Shown: positions 1 through 5,999 of the stretch, one piece after another | Position numbering within the stretch: the first letter of the stretch is position 1 | Layout of the letters: each line of letters begins with the position of its first letter | Assembly (NCBI GenBank): GCA_001303665.1 | Contig: LJUF01000176.1 | Span: 1-7,931, forward strand | From: Phycisphaerae bacterium SM23_33 | GTDB lineage: Bacteria > Planctomycetota > Phycisphaerae > SM23-33 | DNA length: 7,931 bases | Direction of reading: 5' to 3' | The notes under the pieces: generated by a model | What the model saw: only the letters and a program-made list of their open reading frames with translations | The model's database searches: none | Told to the model about the DNA's origin: nothing | Position numbers and translations under genes: made by a program

Positions 1-108
1 TCTCTCGACCGCCGGCGGGGTGGCCGGCGCGGTGGCGGTCCGCTTGCCCTGGGCGGCGGCGCAGGCTAGCAGCAGGCACGCCGCCATAATGGCGAAGACT
101 TGTTTCAC
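1..108 (-). CDS. Putative lipoprotein, N-terminal fragment (runs off the left edge)
   Basis: Only the first 36 codons are present. Reading from a GTG at 108, the peptide starts V-K-Q-V-F-A-I-M. It has one basic residue (K2), a hydrophobic core over residues 4-15 and a good lipobox, L13-L14-A15-C16. After Cys16 it becomes polar and rich in Ala, Thr and Pro (residues 17-36), as in the flexible linker after a lipidated cysteine. This predicts a signal peptidase II substrate anchored in a membrane. The GTG start is supported by GGGAG seven bases upstream (116-120), and no in-frame ATG sits closer to a ribosome binding site; the in-frame Met8 would cut the signal peptide too short. The gene is on the same strand as the transketolase, 241 bases downstream of it. 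The mature domain lies outside the window, so no function can be given. The start and signal are directly visible; lipidation is inferred. Confidence 0.6.
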   Translation of the reverse strand, partial: MKQVFAIMAACLLLACAAAQGKRTATAPATPPAVER

Positions 109-168
109 GATCTTTCTCCCCGCTGCAGGAAGGACGCAAGCGATCCTGCACAAGCTCACTGCATTGAA

Positions 169-193
169 CCCGCCGCGGCGGGATGCATCCCGC
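169..193. repeat. Two overlapping perfect palindromes sharing one arm
   Basis: CCCGCCGCGGCGGG (169-182) and GCGGGATGCATCCCGC (178-193) are both perfect palindromes and share GCGGG at 178-182. As RNA, the shared arm could pair with CCCGC at 169-173 (4-base loop) or with CCCGC at 189-193 (6-base loop), but not with both. The element lies about 60 bases upstream of the lipoprotein start. The symmetry is directly visible; any switching role is inference, and in such GC-rich DNA it could also be a protein-binding site or chance. Confidence 0.5.
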
Positions 194-282
194 ATCAAAA
201 CCCGAATCTTCCCCAAAGAAGACCCGGCCGGCCCGGGAAACGAGGCGCCCAACGACGCATCTCATTCCGGGCCAAGGGACAG

Positions 283-299
283 CCCAGCCGCCGGCTGGG
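283..299 (-). terminator. GC hairpin downstream of transketolase, possible terminator
   Basis: CCCAGCC and GGCTGGG form a perfect 7-bp stem around a 3-base loop, 50 bases past the transketolase stop on the minus strand. The bases that follow on that strand (CTGTCCCTT) are only weakly T-rich, so this is not a classical intrinsic terminator. It could end transketolase transcription or simply protect the 3' end. Confidence 0.3.
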
Positions 300-309
300 T
301 GGCTCTGCT

Positions 310-344
310 TTCCGCCTGTTGCCTCGTGCCCCGTGCCTGCTGCC
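310..344. repeat. Five-unit degenerate heptanucleotide tandem repeat
   Basis: Read on the plus strand, the units are TTCCGCC, TGTTGCC, TCGTGCC, CCGTGCC and TGCTGCC. The last four share TGCC at positions 4-7 and the first has CGCC there. The period is exactly 7 for 35 bases. The array sits 5 bases past the transketolase stop codon, outside any coding region, so the periodicity is not a codon effect. Heptanucleotide short tandem repeats are known from other bacterial groups such as cyanobacteria. Whether this is one of a dispersed family cannot be told from a single window. Confidence 0.6.
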
Positions 345-349
345 TGAGT

Positions 350-2190
350 CTATTCGCTTTGATCGAACATCTTCTGGGCGGCGTTGACGATGTCGCTGAC
401 GCCCAGGTGCACGAGCTGGAGGGTCTCCTCGGGCGTCCGGGCGGACTTGGGGATGCTGTGCAGGACCAGCCCGTCCACTCGCACGCCCAGATCGCTGCTG
501 GCGGCCGCCGAGGCGATCTCGTCGTACACCCCGCCGATGTAGTTGTCCTCCAGCACGAGGATCTGCCCGCGGCAATCGTCGCCAACCTGGAGGATGTCCT
601 GGGGTCCGGCCAGCGGCAGGGCGTACACGTCGATCAGGCCGGCCGACAGCCCGGCCTGCTCCTCCAGCACGGGCAGCGCCGCCCGGGCGACGTGGACCAT
701 GTACCCGCTGGCGACGATGGCCAGGTCCTCCCCGTCCACGAGGTGCTTGAAGCCGCCTGCCTCGAAGGTCTCGTCTTCCGCGTAGACGAAAGGCACGTCC
801 GGGCGGTGGGTCCGCATGTAGCAGAGCCCCTCGGTGTTGGCCATGAGCTCGGTGAGCTTGAAGGCGCTGACGGCGTCGCAGGGCAGCATGATGCGGCAGG
901 CGGGAGCTTGACGTTGGCGTTGGTGACCGCCGCCATCTCCAGCTGGTCGCAGGCCCGGATGAGGAACTTGGCAAAGCTGGAGACGAAGGGCACCTTGCCC
1001 GCCGCCGCCAGCCCCACGGCCGTGGAGAGCATGTTCTGCTCGGCGATGCGGCCCTCGAAGTAGCGCTCGGGATGATTCTTGGCGAACCATTCCGCGAAGG
1101 TGGAGTTCTTCACGTCGCCGTCGAGGGCGACGATGCGTTCGTCGGCGCCCAGGGCGTTCAAGGCCATGCCGTAGGCCCGGCGGGTGGCCAGCTTCTTGTC
1201 CTCCAGGGCCTTTTCCATGCCGACGGCCGCCGCCGCCTCGGCAAAGGAGCCGGCCGAGACGGGAGCGCGCGGCGGGCGGTCCAGCGGCGACGGCCGGGCA
1301 ATCTTCTCGACGCGGCCGGCTTCGCCCTCGGCCACGCCCAGCTCGGCGGCCTTGGCGTCCAGGTCGGCCAGGGCCGCCTCGAGCTGCTCGGGCTTGAGCG
1401 GCTTGCCGTGATAGGTGGGCTTCTGAAGCTCCGACACGCCCCAGCCTTTCACCGTTCGGGCGACGACGGCCACGGGCTTGTCGGCGGGCGGGGCTCCAAG
1501 GGCCTCGAAGATCTCACCCCAGTTGTGCCCGTCAATGCTGCGCACCTCCATGCCGTAGGCCAGCAGCTTGTTGGCGATGACGTCCGGGGACTGCTGCGGC
1601 GAGACGTAGTCGCTCTGGCCCTGCCCGTTGCAGTTGAAGATCGGCCGGGCCGCCGTGAGCTTGTGGTCCACGATGAAATCCACCGCCTCCCAGACCTGGC
1701 CCTCGCGGGCCTCGCCGTCGCCGATGATGCAGAAGATCCTCTTGTCCAGGCGGTCCAGCCGGGCGGCCGCCGCCAGCCCGGCCGCCGTCGACAGGCCCTG
1801 GCCCAGCGAGCCGGTGGCCGAATCAAAGAACGGGAACCCGATGGCCGGATTGGGGTGGCCGTCGAGCACCGAGTCGGCCGCCCGGAACGTCAGCGCGTCC
1901 TCGAAGCGCAGCTCCGACGGCCGGTTCTGCGTGCCCACCACGCCCCCCAGGTCGCAATAGGCGGCGTAGATTACCGGCACGGCGTGGCCCTCGGAAAGCA
2001 CCAGGCGGTCGGAGGCATAGTTCCACGGATTGGCCGGGGCATACCGCATCACGCGGTACATCAGAGCCGTCACGATGTGCACCAGCGCCAGCCCGCTGGA
2101 AGGATGCCCGCTGCCGGCCTCGGTGCACATCCGCACGATCTGCTTGCTCAGTTGGATCACCTTCCGGTCAAGGTCTTCGTACTCGGCCAC
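350..2190 (-). pseudogene. tkt: Transketolase, interrupted by an internal deletion with frameshift
   Basis: Transketolase moves a two-carbon ketol unit between sugar phosphates in the pentose phosphate pathway, using thiamine diphosphate and a divalent metal in the cytosol. From GTG 2190 the first frame gives 429 good residues. They include GSGHPSSG (26-33), SEGHA (66-70), GSLGQGLS (127-134), the cofactor motif starting GDGE (157) and reaching N186/N188, H261, and the catalytic Glu384 in IAEQN. Homology in this frame stops at NANVKL (residue 429, base 904). It resumes in the next frame with PACRIMLPCDAVSAFKL and continues to a TAG at 350. The block between, which normally holds GSHAG and GEDGPSQ-type residues (about 28 codons), is absent, so roughly 85 bases are missing. 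As read, translation leaves the true frame and stops at 634, giving about 518 residues, the last 90 of them nonsense. Without the lesion the protein would be about 640 residues, of the compact human-like type. The start is set by GGAGAGG just upstream. The lesion may be real or an assembly error. Confidence 0.82.
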
Positions 2191-2194
2191 TTCA

Positions 2195-2201
2195 CCTCTC
2201 C
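2195..2201 (-). promoter_or_regulatory. Ribosome binding site fixing the transketolase GTG start
   Basis: GGAGAGG lies 4 bases before the GTG at 2190 and is followed by TGAA, a good match to the anti-Shine-Dalgarno sequence. It decides in favour of a start at 2190 over the in-frame ATG 300 bases further upstream, whose product would carry a tail unlike any transketolase. Confidence 0.6.
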
Positions 2202-2370
2202 ATCTCTGTTGCCAGGCGGGCGATACTCGTGCCCGCGGCAGTGCGAACCCGTCCGCGCTCGCCCGGCCCCGTCCCCTGTTCCCAGCCAGGAACTCCCCCC
2301 ATTGCGGCGATAACCTACGCAATGGCCGAGGCCAAGGCAAGACGATTATCCTTTTCGCCCGCCGGCACGC

Positions 2371-2389
2371 TGTGCATTGTCCTTGCACA
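2371..2389. promoter_or_regulatory. Inverted repeat TGTGCA-N7-TGCACA, possible operator
   Basis: Two perfect 6-bp arms are separated by 7 bases, in the middle of the divergent spacer. The centre-to-centre distance of 13 bases is a little over one helical turn, which suits a dimeric DNA-binding protein. It overlaps the place where a -35 would lie for the minus-strand GATAAT at 2345-2350, so it could regulate the transketolase. The symmetry is seen; the role is inferred. Confidence 0.25.
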
Positions 2390-2433
2390 ACTTGGCCCTG
2401 CCGCAGATTCGAACGCTCCCCATGTCGCCAGCC

Positions 2434-2447
2434 ACCGTAATTATGGT
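2434..2447. promoter_or_regulatory. AT-rich near-palindrome ACCGTAATTATGGT, possible operator
   Basis: Six of the seven base pairs about the centre are matched; only the G/T pair at 2437/2444 is not. The element stands out from its GC-rich surroundings and lies 34 bases upstream of the TATAAT box at 2482, just above where a -35 would be. That position suits an activator or repressor of the azoreductase gene. Azoreductases in Bacillus are controlled by MarR/DUF24-type sensors that bind palindromes; a parallel here is only an inference. Confidence 0.3.
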
Positions 2448-2481
2448 ATGGCCGGGGCGGCTGCCGGCCGCCGGCTGGGCC

Positions 2482-2487
2482 TATAAT
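2482..2487 (+). promoter_or_regulatory. Perfect TATAAT, candidate -10 of the azoreductase gene
   Basis: This is an exact -10 consensus in an otherwise GC-rich stretch, about 108 bases upstream of the azoreductase ATG. No TTGACA-like hexamer occurs at the usual spacing (about 2459-2464 is GC-rich), so an activator or a different sigma factor would be needed. Transcription from here would put the 2499-2519 hairpin near the 5' end of the mRNA. Confidence 0.35.
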
Positions 2488-2498
2488 CATTCTGGTCG

Positions 2499-2519
2499 GG
2501 CGGCCGGAGCCCGGCCGCC
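2499..2519 (+). other. Strong GC hairpin in the azoreductase leader
   Basis: GGCGGCCGG and CCGGCCGCC form a perfect 9-bp stem with a 3-base AGC loop. No T-tract follows, so it is unlikely to be an intrinsic terminator. It lies just downstream of the TATAAT box and about 75 bases before the start codon. It could stabilise the 5' end of the message or be an operator. Confidence 0.4.
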
Positions 2520-2594
2520 TACTGGACGTGCCCGAACAACTGTTTTGGGCGTCGGCAACTGGCCGTTTCAGTAGACAGCTAAGGGGACGGCATC

Positions 2595-3227
2595 ATGGCA
2601 AGGGCCTTGCACATCCAGGCCAGCCCGCGCGGGGCCGAGTCCTTTTCCAGCCGCGTGGCCGAGGGATTCCTCCAGGCTTACCTCCGGAGCCATCCCGGGG
2701 CGAAGGTGGAAAAGCTGGATGTCTTCGGGGACGAACTTCCCGTTTTCGAGGCCCCGGCGGCCGAGGCGAAGTACAGCCTGCTGGCCGGAGAGAAACCCAC
2801 CGGTCATGCCGCCCGCGCCTGGAAGCGCGTCATCGCGGTGGTGGACCAGCTCAAGGCGGCCGACCTGGTGCTGATCCCCGCGCCGATGTGGAACTTCGCC
2901 ATCCCCTACCCGCTCAAGCAATGGGTGGACGTGATCGTCCAGCCGGCCCTGACCTTCTCCTATTCGCCCGAAGAGGGGTACAAGGGCCTCATCACCGGCA
3001 AGCTGGCGGTGCTGATCCTCGCCCGCGGCGGCGATTACTCCCCCGGCAGCGGCTACGAAGCCCATGACATGCAGCAGCCCTACCTGGAGTTCATCCTGGG
3101 CTTCATCGGCTTCACCGACATCCGCACCATCACCGTTCAGCCGACGCTGCAAGCCGGGCCGGAGATCGGCCGGCAAAAGCTCGACCAGGCCATCGCCGAG
3201 GCGACCGAGCTGGCCGGCAGGCTGTAG
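2595..3227 (+). CDS. azoR: FMN-dependent NADH-azoreductase / quinone reductase
   Basis: This gene encodes a 210-residue flavodoxin-fold protein of the AzoR/NQO (Flavodoxin_2) family, which uses NAD(P)H and bound FMN to reduce quinones and azo compounds by two electrons in the cytosol. The N-terminal strand is followed by the phosphate-binding loop SPRGAESFSSR (10-20), as in AzoR proteins. The flavin-binding signature APMWNFAIPYPLKQWVD (96-112) leads into LTFSY (119-123), and the ARGGDYSPG segment (143-151) matches the second flavin-contacting loop. The length is typical (about 200). The start is clear: AAGGGG lies 8 bases before the ATG. There is no signal peptide. It stands alone, divergent from the transketolase and convergent with the beta-helix gene; candidate control elements are in the upstream spacer. 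The usual role is detoxification of electrophilic quinones. The family is secure; the true substrate is not known. Confidence 0.9.
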   Translation: MARALHIQASPRGAESFSSRVAEGFLQAYLRSHPGAKVEKLDVFGDELPVFEAPAAEAKYSLLAGEKPTGHAARAWKRVIAVVDQLKAADLVLIPAPMWNFAIPYPLKQWVDVIVQPALTFSYSPEEGYKGLITGKLAVLILARGGDYSPGSGYEAHDMQQPYLEFILGFIGFTDIRTITVQPTLQAGPEIGRQKLDQAIAEATELAGRL

Positions 3228-3236
3228 CGGCCGGCG

Positions 3237-3296
3237 CCGGTCGGAACCGGACCCGTCCCGGGCACCCGGGAGCAACGCCGACATGTCCCCGTCGGC
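3237..3296. terminator. Hairpin cluster between convergent genes
   Basis: Only 69 bases separate the two converging stop codons, and they hold three small inverted repeats: CCGGT/ACCGG (3237-3250), CCCGG/CCGGG (3257-3270) and GCCGAC/GTCGGC (3277-3296). The last abuts the beta-helix stop codon. None is followed by a T-run on either strand. The arrangement suits a bidirectional 3' end that may need Rho or simply block read-through. Confidence 0.3.
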
Positions 3297-5192
3297 TCAT
3301 CTCCGCCGGGCAAGAATCTTGCGATACGCCGGTTCCGGGCCAGCCTGGAGTCGCGACGGCTGCGGCGGCTTGAAGGATTTCGCCTCCACGACCGTATTGT
3401 CCTGGTAGGTCATGGAATCCTCCCGGCAGGCGTTGAACATGAAGGGCTTCTGTCCGCCGGGCACGACCAGCGTGTTCCCGCGGATGGTGTTCGTGGTGGC
3501 CTTGTGGAAGCGGATGGGGGTCTTGGCCGTCGCGTAGATGGTGTTGCCCTGGATGAGGATCAGCGCGCTGCCCTCGTCGATGAACATTCCGTTGCTCTCT
3601 GCCCGGCCGGCGTTGGGCGGGACGTCGTGGATGAGGTTGCCGCGCAGCAGCGTCTCCGGCTGGCGGCCGAGGGTGTAGATCCCCCCGCCGTCGGAGAGGA
3701 TCTGCATCACGTGGTGAATGTGATTGAACTCGACGCGGTTGGCCCGGCAGGGGGTGGGCTTGGCGTCCCAGCACCAGCCCACTGACACGCCGGTGTACGG
3801 CAGGTGGCATATCTCATTGTGCGACACGACCGTCCCGTCGGTGATGCCCGCCCACACGCCCACGCAGCCATAGAACTCCGCCCCGCAGTGGTGGATGTAG
3901 TTGTTCGACACCACGTTGTCGCTGGCGGTGGCCTTGGGATCCTGGCCGGGCTCGCCGATCATCACCCCGTTGCCGGCGATGTCCGCGAGGACGCTGCCGA
4001 CGATGCGGCAGCCCCGGCAGAGCCCGCGGAGACTGATGCCCGCCCCGCCGACGTGCTCGATCCGCCCGTTTTCGAACGAGCAGTTGCGGGCCGCCTCAAA
4101 CTCCACCGCCGCAGGCACCCGCGCCCGCATCGAGTGCCTTTCCTTCGCCGTCCGAGCATCGTGGAACCCCGCCTGCCCCGCCGCGTAGCCGTGCGCCGGC
4201 CGCGGCCAGGCGCAGTGGGCAAAGCCCAGGCCGACGAAATGAAGGTTCTCAACGAACTTGCCGTTTGGGGCATCGCCGGTCACTTCAAGCAGCCGCTCGA
4301 TCACGGGGGCCACGACCTCGGCCTCGGCGAGCTTTTCTCCCGGCGCCGGCCAATAGCTCAGCAGGCCGGTCTTGCGGTCGAGGTACCATTCGCCCGGCTC
4401 GTCCAGCAGTTCGCGGGCGTTCTCCATCAGGTAGCGGGGGTGGGGCTCAAAGCCGGTGATCTGAAAGAAGCCCAATCCGGCCCCGATGGGGTCGGTGAGC
4501 CTGACCGTGCAGGCCTCTTCATCCACGTCCTTCACACGGATGCGCGAGATGGACCAGTCGTGCAGGAAGACAATCTCGACGTCCCGGAGGTTCCCATGCC
4601 GCCGCAGGTCGCCCTGGCGGAAGCTGAAGCTGGTGCGGCCGTCCGGCCCAGCCGACACGACGCGGTAGAAACCTTTGTTGGGAGAGCGGGCCCGGCGGGC
4701 GCGCCGGCCGCTGACGAACAGTTCGGTGAAGTGCCACTTGCCCGCCTTGACGCCGGCCGGCTCGGCCGTCCAGAGATGGCCTGCGGACTTTTTCCACCCG
4801 GTGACGGCCCGGCCGCCGCTGAGGATCGGCCTCTCCCCGGGATAGGCCGCGTAGGTGACGGAATGCCCCTTCGTGCCGCCGTCTTCCGGCCCGAACACCA
4901 GCGGCCGGGCAAGTGGGTACCTGCCGCCGCGGAGCAGCACGGTCAGGTCACGGCGAAGGGGCCTGGCCTTCAGTTCCCGCACGGCGGCGCGGGCACGGGC
5001 GAGGGTGGCGAAAGGCCCGTCAGTGCCGTCGGCGTTGGGAGCAGGACTCTTGCCCGACCAGGCGTCATTGCCTTTGGGTGCGACGAAGAAATCGGCCTTC
5101 GCCGCCGGCTGAGCCCGGCCGCCGGCCGAGGCGGCCAAGGCAATCCCGCATAGAAGGGCCACCGCGAACGTCAGCAGCAGGTTCTCCAGCAC
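3297..5192 (-). CDS. Secreted right-handed parallel beta-helix protein, possible GH141-like glycoside hydrolase
   Basis: This gene encodes a 631-residue exported protein. From the GTG at 5192 it has a hydrophobic stretch (4-20) and a likely signal peptidase I site at A21-S22-A23, with no lipobox. DFFVAPKGNDAWSG (34-47) followed by a DGPFATLARAR motif is the entry seen in many large beta-helix proteins of polysaccharide-degrading bacteria. The C-terminal half is rich in short turns such as NVVSNNYIHH, GTVVSHNEI and LLRGNLIHDV, the pattern of stacked beta-helix coils. SDGGGIYTLG (Asp501) and GMFIDEGS (Asp539) place two acidic residues 38 apart on neighbouring coils. From memory, the GH141 family also uses two Asp about 40 apart, so an alpha-fucosidase- or xylanase-like activity is possible; a pectate-lyase-like fold without that activity is the alternative. 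An AGAGG lies 7 bases before the GTG. The gene starts 15 bases after the stop of the exported hydrolase gene, so the two are probably co-transcribed. The fold is well supported; the activity is inferred. Confidence 0.8.
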   Translation of the reverse strand: MLENLLLTFAVALLCGIALAASAGGRAQPAAKADFFVAPKGNDAWSGKSPAPNADGTDGPFATLARARAAVRELKARPLRRDLTVLLRGGRYPLARPLVFGPEDGGTKGHSVTYAAYPGERPILSGGRAVTGWKKSAGHLWTAEPAGVKAGKWHFTELFVSGRRARRARSPNKGFYRVVSAGPDGRTSFSFRQGDLRRHGNLRDVEIVFLHDWSISRIRVKDVDEEACTVRLTDPIGAGLGFFQITGFEPHPRYLMENARELLDEPGEWYLDRKTGLLSYWPAPGEKLAEAEVVAPVIERLLEVTGDAPNGKFVENLHFVGLGFAHCAWPRPAHGYAAGQAGFHDARTAKERHSMRARVPAAVEFEAARNCSFENGRIEHVGGAGISLRGLCRGCRIVGSVLADIAGNGVMIGEPGQDPKATASDNVVSNNYIHHCGAEFYGCVGVWAGITDGTVVSHNEICHLPYTGVSVGWCWDAKPTPCRANRVEFNHIHHVMQILSDGGGIYTLGRQPETLLRGNLIHDVPPNAGRAESNGMFIDEGSALILIQGNTIYATAKTPIRFHKATTNTIRGNTLVVPGGQKPFMFNACREDSMTYQDNTVVEAKSFKPPQPSRLQAGPEPAYRKILARRR

Positions 5193-5207
5193 GGCCTGGC
5201 CTCTGGC

Positions 5208-5999
5208 TCAGGGTCTGTCGTTATAGAGGCCGCCGGGATAGTGGATGGGGCGAAACGGCGGCGGCGTGCCGTTCCAGTGGTCCAGCCAGAACTTCATCGC
5301 CACCTCCGGCCGGCGCTGGTGCCCGATCCCCGGAATGATCTCCGTTTCGACGGTCCTGAAGCCGGCCCGGTGCAGGTAGGCCAGGGCGGCCTCGGACTGG
5401 ATGCGAATGGCGCCTGGATCATTCTGGCCGTAATACACCATGACCGCCGTGCTCCTGGCCTCGGGCGGATACCAGCCGTCCAGGGCGTGCTCGTTGAAGT
5501 TGCAGCTACGGGCGACGACGGCCGAAAAGAGCTCCGGATGCCGCAGCCCCACGAAGTACACCGGGAACCCCCCGCCGGAAAAGCCGGTGATCATCATGTT
5601 CTTGCGGTCAATGTTGTAGAGGTAGTGCAGCTGGCCGATGACCGTCATGATCAGCTGCTCGTCCTGGAGCAACTGGCCAATGGACCCGGACCCGAAGATT
5701 CCATCGCTGCTGGTCAGCTTCGGGCAGACCAGGATACAGCCATGGTTCTCCGCCAGCTTCTTCCACTCCCCCACGTGGTGGCCGGCCACGTCAAACGGAT
5801 CGGTGCCGTGGCAGGAGACGACCACGGGCGCGGGCTTTTCGGGGCGATAGCTGTCCGGGACGAAGAGGTAGTACACCCGGCCGGTAATCGGCTCGATCAG
5901 CAGCCTGGGGTCGGTGCGGGTGTTCTGCGGCTGCGGCACGTCGCAGCCGGCCGGCAAAGCCGCAGCCAGCACGAGCATCAAAGCCTTGCGCGTCCGCAT
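5208..5999 (-). CDS. Exported alpha/beta-hydrolase (esterase or PHB-depolymerase-like)
   Basis: This gene encodes a 263-residue protein with an N-terminal export signal: basic R2-R4-K5, a hydrophobic core (6-15), then L15-P16-A17-G18-C19. This resembles a lipobox, but Pro takes the usual Leu place at -3, so lipidation at Cys19 is likely rather than certain. The catalytic parts of an alpha/beta-hydrolase are present in order: an HG oxyanion motif (64-65), the nucleophile elbow GFSGGG with Ser141, Asp194 in YYGQNDPG, and His227 in IPGIGHQ. The layout resembles LpqC/PHB-depolymerase-type and feruloyl-esterase-type proteins. The ATG at 5999 has GAGG 6 bases upstream. It is the first gene of a likely two-gene unit with the beta-helix protein 15 bases downstream, which suggests it removes acyl or aryl esters from the same extracellular glycan (inference). 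It is separated from the ribonucleotide reductase by 165 bases, so the two need not share a transcript. The substrate cannot be read from the sequence. Confidence 0.82.
   Translation of the reverse strand: MRTRKALMLVLAAALPAGCDVPQPQNTRTDPRLLIEPITGRVYYLFVPDSYRPEKPAPVVVSCHGTDPFDVAGHHVGEWKKLAENHGCILVCPKLTSSDGIFGSGSIGQLLQDEQLIMTVIGQLHYLYNIDRKNMMITGFSGGGFPVYFVGLRHPELFSAVVARSCNFNEHALDGWYPPEARSTAVMVYYGQNDPGAIRIQSEAALAYLHRAGFRTVETEIIPGIGHQRRPEVAMKFWLDHWNGTPPPFRPIHYPGGLYNDRP

Larger units (their letters stand above)
109..349. other. Structured spacer between transketolase and the lipoprotein gene
   Basis: This spacer holds no credible gene. It contains, from the transketolase end, a five-unit 7-bp repeat (310-344), a GC hairpin (283-299), two overlapping palindromes (169-193) and the GGGAG ribosome binding site of the lipoprotein gene (116-120). 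I see no convincing -35/-10 pair on the minus strand, so the lipoprotein promoter is not located. Confidence 0.5.
2191..2594. other. Divergent spacer between transketolase and the azoreductase gene
   Basis: This 404-base region should hold the promoters of both neighbours. The transketolase frame stays open up to 2490, but the N-terminal extension has no family resemblance and the ribosome binding site is at 2195-2201, so I treat it as non-coding. Against the GC-rich surroundings it holds several AT-rich or symmetrical islands, listed separately: an inverted repeat (2371-2389), a near-palindrome (2434-2447), a TATAAT box (2482-2487) and a GC hairpin (2499-2519). A minus-strand GATAAT (2345-2350) could serve the transketolase, but it lacks a recognisable -35. 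No RNA gene was recognised. Confidence 0.5.

Noticed and set aside
350..1090. The C-terminal transketolase frame as a separate gene, as in split two-subunit transketolases
   Set aside because: The first part of that open frame (about 905-1090) is the shadow of the N-terminal half. No start with a ribosome binding site falls near the junction, and a conserved block is missing from both halves. A deletion explains this better than a natural split.
1072..2313. A 413-codon open frame on the plus strand opposite the transketolase
   Set aside because: It mirrors a clearly conserved transketolase and has the composition of antisense GC-rich DNA, with no recognisable domain.
2191..2490. N-terminal extension of the transketolase up to an ATG at 2490
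   Set aside because: The extra 100 residues match nothing in the family, and a good ribosome binding site sits directly before the GTG at 2190.
2568..3284. A 238-codon minus-strand frame opposite the azoreductase
   Set aside because: It covers the whole azoreductase gene, whose flavin-binding motifs and ribosome binding site are clear, and has no recognisable motifs of its own.
3804..5153. A 449-codon open frame on the plus strand opposite the beta-helix gene
   Set aside because: The minus-strand frame has a signal peptide and recognisable beta-helix motifs. The plus-strand product is low-complexity, rich in Ala, Gly, Arg and Pro, and unlike any family I know, as expected from antisense of GC-rich codons.
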